NCBI GenBank assembly: GCA_016841265.1
Contig: JAENZL010000009.1
Location: forward strand, 13,302-69,287
DNA: 55,986 bases
Reading direction: 5' to 3'
Source: Methanobacteriota archaeon
GTDB taxonomy: Archaea; Halobacteriota; Methanosarcinia; Methanosarcinales; Methanosarcinaceae
The translations under genes were made by a program, and so were the position numbers. This document shows, piece after piece, positions 25,595 through 33,836 of the stretch (its first letter is position 1; each line of letters opens with the position of its first letter). The notes under the pieces are model-generated. The model ran no database searches and was not told the origin of the DNA. It worked only from the letters and a program-made list of their open reading frames with translations.

Positions 25595-25678
25595 TCAGGC
25601 TATGGCGCCGGCGGAAATGTGGTAGATATAATAAAGCATACAGAATACCAGTAACGCAAGGATTGCCTTGAAGTCCAT
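25595..25678 (-). CDS. 27-residue micro membrane protein (promoter-proximal copy)
   Basis: The frame encodes MDFKAILALL, VFCMLYYIYH and ISAGAIA and is preceded by the same AGGAGGATCACAATT leader as its sister gene. The spacing from Shine-Dalgarno to ATG is identical. A TATA-like sequence for this strand (TTTTTATATACC, about 25750-25761) lies about 75 bp upstream, so this is the first gene of a two-gene unit. The peptide would be a single membrane helix carrying one Cys in the middle, absent from the sister. I do not recognise the family. Possible roles are a subunit or modulator of a membrane complex, or a toxin-like peptide; neither can be decided from sequence. Confidence 0.75.
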   Translation of the reverse strand: MDFKAILALLVFCMLYYIYHISAGAIA

Positions 25679-25747
25679 AATTGTGATCCTCCTTTTGAAA
25701 CTATCAAGAAAAATCCGTTTTGTAAGGTGAAAATTAGTAGTGAGGAG

Positions 25748-25762
25748 CAGGTATATAAAAAT
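25748..25762 (-). promoter_or_regulatory. TATA box for the micro membrane protein pair
   Basis: On the minus strand the sequence reads ATTTTTATATACC, a good archaeal TATA match, about 75 bp before the first micro-protein ATG. This predicts a 5' leader of about 50 nt that ends with the AGGAGG site. Confidence 0.5.
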
Positions 25763-25992
25763 GTCGTTTTTGTGCCGCTATTGCTTCCTTTTCCGGGCTT
25801 TTTAGAGGATCTGCAACTCTTATGTCTTTTTTCATTTAAGGGCTAAATTCTTAAGTTATTTTTCAGGAAGTGAGGCCAAAGGAACGGAGCTTTATCAGCC
25901 GGAAAGTTACTTCATCACTTATTTTTCAAAAGAAATTTTATATATTTTCCAGCAGGATAATTTATGGGGGATTAATCATAGGTAGAGATTTC

Positions 25993-26556
25993 TTGAGTAT
26001 CCGTTTTATTTCCCTGATATTTATCGGACTTCTTCTATTCGCTGCGGGGTGTGTGGAAGAGGGTGCTGAAGAAGGAGAGGAAACAGGTGAAGTTGGCGAG
26101 ACCGGGGAAAGTTCTCTTCCTGCCGACTGGAAGGACTACGAACTTGTGGATACCCGGACCGGGGAGACTTTCAGTGTAAGCGAATTCAAGGGGAAGCCCG
26201 TCCTTCTCGAAACCTTTGCAGTCTGGTGCCCTACCTGCCTGAAACAGCAGCAGGAAGTCAAGACGATGGTGGGTAAAGGAGGCAGTGGGGTTATCCATAT
26301 ATCCCTGGATGTGGACCCTAATGAAGATGAGGAAATCGTAAGAAACCATATGGAAAGCAACGGCTTTAAATGGTACTCGGCAGTGGCTCCCCCGGAAATG
26401 ACCCAGGAGCTTATAGATGAGTTCGGGATAACGGTTGTAAATGCTCCTGCGGCTCCTGTGATACTTATCTGCGAAGACCAGTCCTCCCGCTTGCTTGAGC
26501 AAAGGGGAGTAAAACCGGTAGCTCTTCTGGAAGAAGAAATTGAGAAGGGCTGCTGA
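25993..26556 (+). CDS. TlpA-like thioredoxin-fold lipoprotein
   Basis: The product is about 187 residues. It has an N-terminal hydrophobic segment ending in a lipobox-like LLFAAGC, so it is probably lipid-anchored outside the membrane. An acidic Glu/Gly linker and a thioredoxin-like domain with the redox motif AVWCPTCLKQQ follow. Late cis-proline-region residues (VVNAPAAPVIL) fit the TlpA/ResA group, which reduces disulfides in exported proteins or supports cytochrome c assembly. The start is probably TTG 25993 (LSIRFISL), since earlier in-frame starts precede the likely transcription start after TTTTATATATT at 25936. It is followed by a CcdA-like membrane protein, its usual electron donor. 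Confidence 0.85.
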   Translation: MSIRFISLIFIGLLLFAAGCVEEGAEEGEETGEVGETGESSLPADWKDYELVDTRTGETFSVSEFKGKPVLLETFAVWCPTCLKQQQEVKTMVGKGGSGVIHISLDVDPNEDEEIVRNHMESNGFKWYSAVAPPEMTQELIDEFGITVVNAPAAPVILICEDQSSRLLEQRGVKPVALLEEEIEKGC

Positions 26557-26638
26557 CAGGTTTGATTGCTGACAGGTTTGATTGCTGACAGGTTTGATTG
26601 CTGACAGGTTTGGTTGCTGACAGGTTTGATTGTTTGCA
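26552..26638. repeat. 16-bp tandem repeat starting at the stop codon
   Basis: Five copies of TGCTGACAGGTTTGAT begin with the final TGC codon and TGA stop of the thioredoxin-like gene, so every unit carries the same Cys-stop pair. Confidence 0.9.
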
Positions 26639-26853
26639 AGTCTTAGTGCTAATTATTTCGGTTGTGGTAGACGTTGATTGCCCGAAAATTAAGCGTTGAA
26701 GTTTTCGGAACTGCAAAACTAGATAACCGGTAAGCTTCGGATTTCACGGAGAGTTTCAAAAAGGGATTATTGCCAGGCAAGTTGGGGAATTTCCTGTGTT
26801 GAAGGGGGGAGCACTAAACGACAAATTATTTACTGGAGATATCCAGGGCTTTT

Positions 26854-27516
26854 TTGCTCGGGCTGCTAACTCCTTTGACAGCGGTCTGCGTTATCCCGCT
26901 CTACCCGGGATTTTTAGCATACCTTTCGAACCAGCTGGGCAAGAGGCCCGGAGGGGTAGGAGACGAACGCAGCCGAAAAATGCTGGTTTTATTCGGGCTG
27001 ATCATCACGGCAGGAGTCATTACCTTCATGCTCATCCTGGGATTCGTGTTCACAACGGTTTTGCAGGTTTCCCTTACAAAAGTCATCGGCGTTGTGTCCC
27101 CTATCGCATTCGGAATCCTGATCTTTGTCAGCCTCATCCTGATTTTCGACGTGGACGTGGCAAAGTACGTCCCGAGGGGCCGGGCTCCCAGGGTCGGGAA
27201 CCCATATGTTACTGCTTTTCTTTATGGCTTCTTTTTCGGAGCGATAGTGGTCCCATGCCAGCCTGCATTTATCGCGACCCTGTTTGCAATTGCGGTCTCC
27301 AGCCCGGCCTTTGGCGTAAATATGCTGCGTTTTCTTTTTTTCGGCCTGGGAATTGGCTTTCCCCTCCTGCTTTTCTCGGCCGTTTCCACCCGGTCGAGCA
27401 AGCAAATCATTGGGTTCCTGGTCAAAAACAGGAGAAATATCAATCTGGTTACCGGGATTGTCATGCTGGTGGTTTCCGTTTATTATCTGGTTTTTGTGTT
27501 CAGGATATTCGAGTGA
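26854..27516 (+). CDS. CcdA/DsbD-like thiol-disulfide transporter
   Basis: This is a protein of about 220 residues with six membrane helices, of the CcdA family. These proteins pass electrons from cytoplasmic thioredoxin to redox proteins outside the membrane. The two redox cysteines are in place: one in LTPLTAVCVIPLYPGFLAYL near the N-terminus and one in GAIVVPCQPAFIAT at about residue 130. The start is unresolved. TTG 26854 is the only usual start codon in frame, but homology appears to run further upstream (SRAFLLGLLTPL), back to a TAA at about 26815, with no ATG or GTG. A GGGGGGAG site lies at 26804. A rare start codon or a small frameshift is possible. It likely serves the TlpA-like lipoprotein upstream. 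Confidence 0.85.
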   Translation: MLGLLTPLTAVCVIPLYPGFLAYLSNQLGKRPGGVGDERSRKMLVLFGLIITAGVITFMLILGFVFTTVLQVSLTKVIGVVSPIAFGILIFVSLILIFDVDVAKYVPRGRAPRVGNPYVTAFLYGFFFGAIVVPCQPAFIATLFAIAVSSPAFGVNMLRFLFFGLGIGFPLLLFSAVSTRSSKQIIGFLVKNRRNINLVTGIVMLVVSVYYLVFVFRIFE

Positions 27517-27678
27517 GGTGTTTTCAGGAAAAGTTGGACAGGCATAATGAGATCTTGGAACTTGACTCAGGTGAAATTGACTCAGGCAACGTAAACTCAG
27601 GCGAAACAGTATAAGGAATATTGAGGTCAGGAAAATCCATTGTATTGTTAATTATTTTCATTGACGGGGGGATTATGA

Positions 27679-28677
27679 ATGCTTATGCAAAGGGACAGGC
27701 GGCTTGGGATGTTCTTGATGTTTGTGCTTATCCTTGCAGGTATCCTGAGCAGTTGCTGTATTGAAACCGGGGAAGAGGAAGTAGTCGGTACGACTCCGGA
27801 TGGGCTGGAAATCAGGGTCGGTTCGGACGGGGAGAAGTTCATTGTAGAACCGGATAAGCTGTTTTCCGGGGGGCCTCCGAAAGACGGGATCCCGTCAATT
27901 GATTCCCCGAAGTACGTGAGCGTGGAGGGGGCTGATGCCTGGATCCGGAATGACGAACTTGTGCTTGCGCTCGTCTACAGGGATGTAAAAAGGGTTTATC
28001 CGCTCCAGATCATGGTCTGGCACGAGATTGTAAATGACGAAATCGCAGGAGACCCGATCCTGGTTACATACTGCCCTCTCTGCGGTTCGGGCATTGCCTA
28101 TGAGCGTACAATAGACGGGGAAGCCGTTGAGTTCGGAGTCTCGGGGAAATTCTATAATTCAAACCTGGTCATGTACGACCGGAAGACCGGCTCTTACTGG
28201 ACCCAGATCGACGGGCTCTCGATTGTCGGGGAAATGACCGGCAACAGGCTGAATCCGATCTCTGTTGACACGGTGGTCTGGAGGGACTGGAAAGCAGCCC
28301 ACCCGGATTCCGAAGTCCTGAGCCAGGAAACAGGCTTTGACCGGCCTTATGGGCGGGACCCCTACGGGAACTACTATGAGGACAGTTTCCTCTTCTTCCC
28401 GGTGGAAAACGAAGATGACAGTAGCATGCACCCGAAAACCATGATCTTCGGGATCGAGGTTGATGGGGTTTTCAAGGCCTACCGTGAGTCCGACCTGATT
28501 GAGGAGGGGGTTATTGAGGACACCGTGAACGGTGTCCCGATTAAAGTCGAAAGGGAGGAGGCAGGCATCGTTACCGTCACGAACCTGGAAACCGGGGAAG
28601 AAATCGTAAAGAAGCGGGATTTCTGGTTCGCATGGTACGCATTCCACCCCGAAACCGAACTGTACAAGGTTGAATGA
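27679..28677 (+). CDS. DUF3179 domain lipoprotein
   Basis: The 332-residue protein starts with a signal sequence and a lipobox-like ILSSCC and then carries a DUF3179 domain. The family marks include LVYRDVKRVYPLQIMVWHEI, the cysteine pair in ILVTYCPLCGSGIAYER, and W(K)AAHPDSEVLS. The function of DUF3179 is unknown. Exported CxxC proteins next to TlpA and CcdA suggest that its cysteines are kept reduced by that pathway, perhaps for metal handling. The start is ATG 27679 or 27685, behind a GGGGGGA site; an ATG at 27675 is out of frame. A tandem array carrying its stop codon follows. Confidence 0.88.
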   Translation: MLMQRDRRLGMFLMFVLILAGILSSCCIETGEEEVVGTTPDGLEIRVGSDGEKFIVEPDKLFSGGPPKDGIPSIDSPKYVSVEGADAWIRNDELVLALVYRDVKRVYPLQIMVWHEIVNDEIAGDPILVTYCPLCGSGIAYERTIDGEAVEFGVSGKFYNSNLVMYDRKTGSYWTQIDGLSIVGEMTGNRLNPISVDTVVWRDWKAAHPDSEVLSQETGFDRPYGRDPYGNYYEDSFLFFPVENEDDSSMHPKTMIFGIEVDGVFKAYRESDLIEEGVIEDTVNGVPIKVEREEAGIVTVTNLETGEEIVKKRDFWFAWYAFHPETELYKVE

Positions 28678-28780
28678 GGTAATTTGAGTTTGGTAAAAGT
28701 TGAGTGAGGTAAATTGGGTTAGGTAATTTGAGTGAGGTAATTTGAGTGAGGTAATTTGAGGTAGAGTGAGTTAGGTAAAT
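28670..28780. repeat. 14-bp degenerate tandem repeat carrying a stop codon
   Basis: Six or more units near GAGTGAGGTAATTT extend from the last codons of the DUF3179 gene (GTTGAATGAGGTAA) to the next ribosome site. The TGA of the gene recurs in the units. Confidence 0.8.
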
Positions 28781-28800
28781 TGAATGGAGGGTTTGTGTCT

Positions 28801-29781
28801 ATGAAGCGAGTGGTTCATACTTTGTATGTCATGATTTGCATTGCTGTCCTTTTGTTTGCATCAGGCTGTGCGGAAGATGAAGGGGATGAAGGAATAGAGC
28901 CGGTTCCTGAAGATATTCCGCTTCCTGAAGAAATCCCGGCTCCGGGAGTTGAAGATGCTGAGGAAGTCGTAGAAGATGCTGAGGAAGTCGTAGAAGATGC
29001 TGAAAGTGTCGAAGGTGCTGAAGGTGTCCAAGGTACCGAAGGTGGAGAAGTCAGTGTCGAGGTACTCGAAGCCCCCGAATCCGTGGAAACAGGGCAGAGT
29101 TTTCTGGTTCGCTGGCAGGTAAATAGTTCGGTTGAAACTGAAATCCCGCATACTGCCGTCCACTACGGCCCCGAACCCGTAAGCGGGGAGTTGACCCTGG
29201 AAAGCTACCCCTTTCTGACCGTCCCGATAAACGGGTCGATTCCTTCCGAATTCGAAGACTCGCTGGTGCTTGAAGAAGCAGGTATGGTGTATTTCAGAGC
29301 CCATGCAATTGTTGACGAAACCAGTTACTGGTCTGATGAGCAAAGCATAGAAGTGCTTGAACCTGGACTTGAACCTGGACTTGAACCTGGACTTGAACCA
29401 GAGATTGAACCAGAGATTGAAAACGAATCCGAAGGAGTTTCAGGCGGATCTCAGGGAATCGAGGTGCTGGACTATCCCACGAGTGTTGAGGGTGGGGAAT
29501 ACTTTATCATCAGCTGGGAAGTTACGGGCGGAACTCAGGGGGAAATAAGCGAATCCGCAATTATAAGCGGGTCAGAAAGTGGGAATGAAAGCCTTGTTGA
29601 TTACCCGGCAAAAAGCTCTCCCCAGGGGGGTACCACTCCCAAAGAATTCGAGTTCAGGCTGAGGGCTCCTATTTCCGGAGACTTCTATTTCAGGGCCTAT
29701 GCTGTGGTGGATGGTGCCGAAGTCTTTTCACCTGAGTACGAAATTTCAATAACCGAGTTTTCAGGCTCCTCCGGGTATTGA
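28801..29781 (+). CDS. Lipoprotein with two Ig-like domains and acidic repeats
   Basis: The product is about 326 residues. A signal peptide ends in a lipobox-like LLFASGC, then an acidic stretch with direct repeats of DAEEVVE follows. Two homologous beta domains (EVLEAPESVETGQSFLVRW..., about residues 85-185, and EVLDYPTSVEGGEYFIISW..., about 220-320) are separated by a linker of repeated EPGLEPGL and EPEIEPEIE units. The two domains share PFL/PAK, PSEF/PKEF and FRA(H/Y)A(I/V)VD, so they arose by duplication. It should be anchored at the cell surface. Start: ATG 28801 with GGAGGG upstream. It follows the TlpA-CcdA-DUF3179 genes on the same strand and may belong to that group. No enzymatic motif is visible. 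Confidence 0.8.
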   Translation: MKRVVHTLYVMICIAVLLFASGCAEDEGDEGIEPVPEDIPLPEEIPAPGVEDAEEVVEDAEEVVEDAESVEGAEGVQGTEGGEVSVEVLEAPESVETGQSFLVRWQVNSSVETEIPHTAVHYGPEPVSGELTLESYPFLTVPINGSIPSEFEDSLVLEEAGMVYFRAHAIVDETSYWSDEQSIEVLEPGLEPGLEPGLEPEIEPEIENESEGVSGGSQGIEVLDYPTSVEGGEYFIISWEVTGGTQGEISESAIISGSESGNESLVDYPAKSSPQGGTTPKEFEFRLRAPISGDFYFRAYAVVDGAEVFSPEYEISITEFSGSSGY

Positions 29782-29916
29782 CCTGTTGATGAATTGACGG
29801 TTGATCACATAATTGTTAGTCAATTGATCGATGGTCAATATATTTGCGGGTGCTATTATTAATCTGAATTTTCCGATGATTAATAGGCAATTGGTTGAAA
29901 GGCATATAGCAAATCT

Positions 29917-30762
29917 GTGAACGGCAAATTTATCAATATGCGGGAAAAAAGCAAGCATTTCCGGCGCTCTCCGGTAGAGAAGGACTCCTTCAGGTGCGAA
30001 CTGATCAGTTTCAGGGAAGCCTGCAGGCTTTCCAGGTTACTCGCCTGGAAAATCAAAGCTTCCGGCTTCCAGCCTGACCTGATCGTAGCCATTGGGAGGG
30101 GTGGTTATGTACCGGCGAGGATGGTCGCGGATTATCTCCTTTTCAATGACCTTTGCTCCATGAAAATCGAACACTACACCCGGGCTGCGGATATGCAGGA
30201 AGAAGCCCGGATCAAATTTCCCATCTCTGTGGACATAAGTGGGAAAAAAGTGCTCATCGTGGACGACGTTACCGACACCGGGGAGACCCTTTGTCTTGCT
30301 GTGGACTATGTGCAGGGCCTGAACCCCGCAGAAATAAGGACTGCCGTGCTCCAGCACAAGACCTGTTCCACCTTCACCCCGAATTTTTACGCACAAAAAA
30401 TCGTTAAATGGCGCTGGATTATTTATCCCTGGGCTCGCTATGAAGATCTGGCAGGATTTACTGTAAAAGTCATTGGGGACAGGATCCTGGACCCTGCCGG
30501 AATCGTAGCTGGGTTTAAGGATAGGTACGAGATCGAGATAGGAGAAGAAGAGCTTCTTGATATTCTGGCTGACCTGGTTGAAAGGGGAGAGCTTGAGAGG
30601 ATTGAAGAAGGAGAATTTGAGAGGATTGAAGAAGGAGAATTTGAGAAGGTTGAAAGGGGAGAGCTTGAGAAGGTTGAAGAAGGAGAATTTGAGAAGGTTG
30701 AAAGGGGAAAGCTTGAGAAGGTTGAGGGAGAGAGGCCGAGGTGGCGGGTTTTAGCTAGATAA
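29917..30762 (+). CDS. Phosphoribosyltransferase with repeat-expanded tail
   Basis: A type-I phosphoribosyltransferase domain fills residues ~25-220. It has LIVAIGRGGYVPARMVADYL and the PRPP-binding motif VLIVDDVTDTGETL at about residue 112. Such enzymes join a purine or related base to PRPP; the nearest groups are archaeal xanthine/hypoxanthine-guanine types, but the base is not certain. The last ~50 residues are a run of repeated EEGEFEKVERGELEKV units encoded by 24-bp DNA repeats (about 30580-30730), an evident expansion. The start is GTG 29917 or ATG 29938 (MREKSKHF); neither has a strong ribosome site. No neighbouring purine genes are present. Confidence 0.88.
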   Translation: MNGKFINMREKSKHFRRSPVEKDSFRCELISFREACRLSRLLAWKIKASGFQPDLIVAIGRGGYVPARMVADYLLFNDLCSMKIEHYTRAADMQEEARIKFPISVDISGKKVLIVDDVTDTGETLCLAVDYVQGLNPAEIRTAVLQHKTCSTFTPNFYAQKIVKWRWIIYPWARYEDLAGFTVKVIGDRILDPAGIVAGFKDRYEIEIGEEELLDILADLVERGELERIEEGEFERIEEGEFEKVERGELEKVEEGEFEKVERGKLEKVEGERPRWRVLAR

Positions 30763-30830
30763 CTTGTAAGTGATAAAAAAGGATTACATTTCAGGACTTC
30801 GCGGTTATTTTCTTAAACATGTGTCTCTTC

Positions 30831-31310
30831 TTAGCAGTAAGTACGTTTTAAGTGTTCGATCTTCAAAACGATTATTTTATTTTTCTCGAAATTTATCCTG
30901 TACAGGAACCTGTAGTGTCCGGCTCTCAACCTGAAGAGTTTTTCCTTACTTTCAATAATCCTCTTTGCTCCGAGAGGCAAAGGGTCGGTTGTTAGCTTAT
31001 TGGTTATTTCCATGGTCCGGTAATCCGTATACAGGTTGGATTCTTCCAGAAAAGATTGGGAGTCTTCATCAAGAAAAATTTCAAATATATCTGACTCATG
31101 GTTCTTATTTAAGCCCATCTCTTCTTCTAATTTTTTCAGGGATTTCAGTTTATCTTCCGCTTCATTTTGAAAACTTGCTTTTAAGAGGTCACTTTCTTCC
31201 CAGGTAAGTATGGTATCTACATCAACCATATGTTCCCTTATTTCCCCGAGCTGTTTTTTGATTAAGTTCAGTTCTTCAATGACCTTTCTCTCTAACTCCG
31301 GCGTTCCCAT
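30831..31310 (-). CDS. Fused antitoxin-RelE/ParE-type toxin protein
   Basis: The 159-residue frame has two parts. Residues ~1-67 resemble small helical antitoxins that precede RelE genes in archaea (a helical start, a LTWEESDLLKASF segment and a KLEEEMGL end). Residues ~75-159 are RelE/ParE-like: LTTDPLPLGAKRI, LFRLRAGHYRFLYRINFEKN and VLKIEHLKRTY, the conserved basic core of this mRNA-interferase fold. In typical loci these are separate overlapping genes. Here a single frame runs through, perhaps after a small frameshift near 31085-31100, where an out-of-frame ATG remains. The fused product may be inactive, self-neutralised or a decaying locus. ATG start at 31310. Confidence 0.75.
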   Translation of the reverse strand: MGTPELERKVIEELNLIKKQLGEIREHMVDVDTILTWEESDLLKASFQNEAEDKLKSLKKLEEEMGLNKNHESDIFEIFLDEDSQSFLEESNLYTDYRTMEITNKLTTDPLPLGAKRIIESKEKLFRLRAGHYRFLYRINFEKNKIIVLKIEHLKRTYC

Positions 31311-31640
31311 GATTAAATGTTGAATTGTCTGTTATATATAAGTATCTTCAAAAATGTGTAATGATATTCAGCTCTATAACTTCTGATTTTTTTAGCTCCT
31401 TGATTGTGTTTTCAGTTCGGGCTTCGTTTCTAGCTCTGGTTTTATACCGGGGTCAAAAGCTTCCCCCTGGATTTTTTGGAATTTCGATATAAATAAAAAA
31501 TTCCGTAATATTTAAAATCTTTTAATATGTTTATATAACACAATACGCGGGAATCTTTCCATATTTCTTTATTATGTATTGAGTGATGATTTTTATGACC
31601 TATAAGCCGATATTTGTCACTTTCTCACTTATATCTGAAA

Positions 31641-31655
31641 TAACTATATAAATAA
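31641..31655 (+). promoter_or_regulatory. TATA box of the Kef-type antiporter gene
   Basis: AACTATATAAATAAAG lies about 60 bp before the ATG, fitting an archaeal promoter with a leader of about 30 nt. The rest of 31311-31640 shows no gene. Confidence 0.55.
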
Positions 31656-31705
31656 AGAACGTTTGAACAAGAGATTCAATTACACTGCTTTGCCGGAGAA
31701 CAATT

Positions 31706-33778
31706 ATGGAATCATTGTTAGGAAACATCGACATCATACTTGGGGTCTCTATTCTTCTTCTTTCCATATTCCACAAATTTGCAGTTCCTTCGGTGCTGGG
31801 TTTCCTTGTAACTGGCATGCTTTTGGGGCCTTATGGACTGGGACTGATTGGAGAGACTCAGGGAGTGGAGATCCTTGCAGAGTTTGGGGTCATCTTTCTG
31901 CTATTTATTATTGGGGTTGAACTTTCCCTGAAGGAACTCTGGGAGATAAAGAAGACCGTGCTTGCAGGTGGTGCTCTTCAGGTCCTGCTGACAATTTTAC
32001 TGGTTTTCCTGCTATGCACGCAGCTGGGCTTCAGTAGGGCAACTTCCGTGTTCATAGGTTTTCTCATTTCCCTGAGCAGTACCGCAATAGTGCTCAAAAT
32101 CCTCCAGGAAAAGTCCGAGGTCTACAGCCCCCACGGGCGGACTTCGCTAGCCATTCTGATCTTCCAGGACATCATTATCGTGCCCATGATTCTTGTCACA
32201 CCTCTGCTGGCAGGGGGTTCGGAAGGAGTTATGGATTTGTTTTTAATCCTCCTCCTTAAAGGGGTAGGGATCATCCTTCTGGTTATTCTCAGTGCCCGCT
32301 ATCTTGTTCCCAGGCTGCTCTATTTCGTGGCAAAGACCCGCAGCAGGGAATTGTTTCTTCTGAGCGTTATTTTCATCTGCCTTTCAACGGCTCTCCTTAC
32401 TTCAAGTGCCGGGCTGTCCCTTGCTCTAGGGGCTTTCCTGGCAGGGCTGGTCATCTCCGAGTCCGAATACAGCCAGCAGACTGCAGGGTACATCACGCCC
32501 TTTAAAGACGTCTTCATGAGCTTTTTTTTCGTTTCCATCGGCATGCTGCTGGATGTGCAGTATTTCCTGAAAAGTCCCCATATCTTCATCCTGATAGCCC
32601 TTGCCGTCATCTTCCTGAAAGCACTTTCCGGAGTCGCTGCAACCTTTTTGCTCGGTTACCCTCTCCGCACCACCCTGCTAACCGGGCTTGCTCTCTCCCA
32701 GGTAGGGGAGTTCTCCTTTGTCCTTTCGAAGTTTGGTCTGGAATTCAATCTCCTGGATGAAAGCACTTACCAGACTTTCCTTGCTGTTTCCATTCTTACA
32801 ATGGGCATCACCCCCTTTGTTATAAACGGGTCTCCCGGAGTTGTGGACTTCTTCCTCAGGAAGGTTTCCAACACGAAACTGGTGCACGGGCTGTACTCAG
32901 ATAGACTGCGATCCGGTGGATTGCACTCTGATGGATTGAACTCTAATGGATTGAACTCCGACGGGTCTTACTTTGGCTCCTTAAAAAACGAATCAGAAGG
33001 CGAACTCCAGTTGAATGAGCACCTTGTTGACCACCTTATAATTGTCGGGTATGGTTTTAACGGCAGAACGGTTTCAAGAGCAGCAAAGGCCGCGGGTATC
33101 CCCTATCTCATAATAGAAATGAACCCTGAAACGGTCCGTCGGGAAAAAGCCAGAGGGGAACGGATCTACTATGGGGACGCCACTTACGAAGCTGTAATGG
33201 AACATGCCGGAATAAAGGATGCGCGTATTCTTGTTATTGGGATTTCAGACCCTGCTGCTACCAGGAAGACCGTGAAAATGGTAAAACACCTGAACCCTAA
33301 CATCCATATCATTGCAAGAACCCGCTACCTGCGAGAAATGGAGCTTCTGCACGCCCTTGGCGCTGAAGAAGTTATTCCCGAAGAGTACGAAACTTCAGTT
33401 GAGGTCTTTGTCCGCCTCCTTGAAAAGTACCTGATCCCCGGAGAAGACATCGAGAAATTCGTCCGAGAAGTCCGGGCTGACGGTTACGGGATGCTGCGAA
33501 AACTCTCAGACGGGAAGGCCGTCAATTTCAACATCAGAAAAGACCTCCCTGGAATAGAAATCATTGTCATCCGGGTGAATGAAGGCTCCGAAATAGCCGG
33601 GAAAAACCTTTTAGACATGGAACTCAGAAAAAAACACGGAGTTACAGTCCTTTCAATCCGGCGAGACTCCGATATGATACACACTCCTGACGGCTGTACT
33701 CTTATTCAGGCAAATGATGTCTGCATCCTGCTAGGGAAACCCCGTAAACTTCACGATGCCAGGAGATTTTTTGAATGA
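31706..33778 (+). CDS. Kef-type potassium/proton antiporter with RCK domain
   Basis: The 690-residue protein begins with a CPA2-type cation/proton exchanger of about 12 helices (residues ~5-385), including VLGFLVTGMLLGPYGLGL and the SLSSTAIVLKIL/LIFQDIIIVPMIL motifs. A TrkA-N (RCK) nucleotide-binding domain starts at about 440 (LIIVGYGFNGRTVSRAA), and a TrkA-C domain at about 600 ends near LLGKPRKL. It should exchange potassium or sodium for protons, gated by NAD(H) or another ligand. The linker at ~395-425 consists of SDGLNSNGLNSDG units from an 18-bp DNA repeat, another expansion. The start is ATG 31706. It is not in an evident operon. Confidence 0.93.
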   Translation: MESLLGNIDIILGVSILLLSIFHKFAVPSVLGFLVTGMLLGPYGLGLIGETQGVEILAEFGVIFLLFIIGVELSLKELWEIKKTVLAGGALQVLLTILLVFLLCTQLGFSRATSVFIGFLISLSSTAIVLKILQEKSEVYSPHGRTSLAILIFQDIIIVPMILVTPLLAGGSEGVMDLFLILLLKGVGIILLVILSARYLVPRLLYFVAKTRSRELFLLSVIFICLSTALLTSSAGLSLALGAFLAGLVISESEYSQQTAGYITPFKDVFMSFFFVSIGMLLDVQYFLKSPHIFILIALAVIFLKALSGVAATFLLGYPLRTTLLTGLALSQVGEFSFVLSKFGLEFNLLDESTYQTFLAVSILTMGITPFVINGSPGVVDFFLRKVSNTKLVHGLYSDRLRSGGLHSDGLNSNGLNSDGSYFGSLKNESEGELQLNEHLVDHLIIVGYGFNGRTVSRAAKAAGIPYLIIEMNPETVRREKARGERIYYGDATYEAVMEHAGIKDARILVIGISDPAATRKTVKMVKHLNPNIHIIARTRYLREMELLHALGAEEVIPEEYETSVEVFVRLLEKYLIPGEDIEKFVREVRADGYGMLRKLSDGKAVNFNIRKDLPGIEIIVIRVNEGSEIAGKNLLDMELRKKHGVTVLSIRRDSDMIHTPDGCTLIQANDVCILLGKPRKLHDARRFFE

Positions 33779-33836
33779 GTTCCGAAGGTGAAAAAAGTAA
33801 ATTCAGGTATAAGTAAATTTGAGTCATCAGGAGAAT

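Noticed and set aside
26796-27614. 272-codon frame overlapping ccdA
   Set aside because: The +1 neighbour frame of a clear membrane-protein gene; its translation is Arg/Pro/His-rich without structure.
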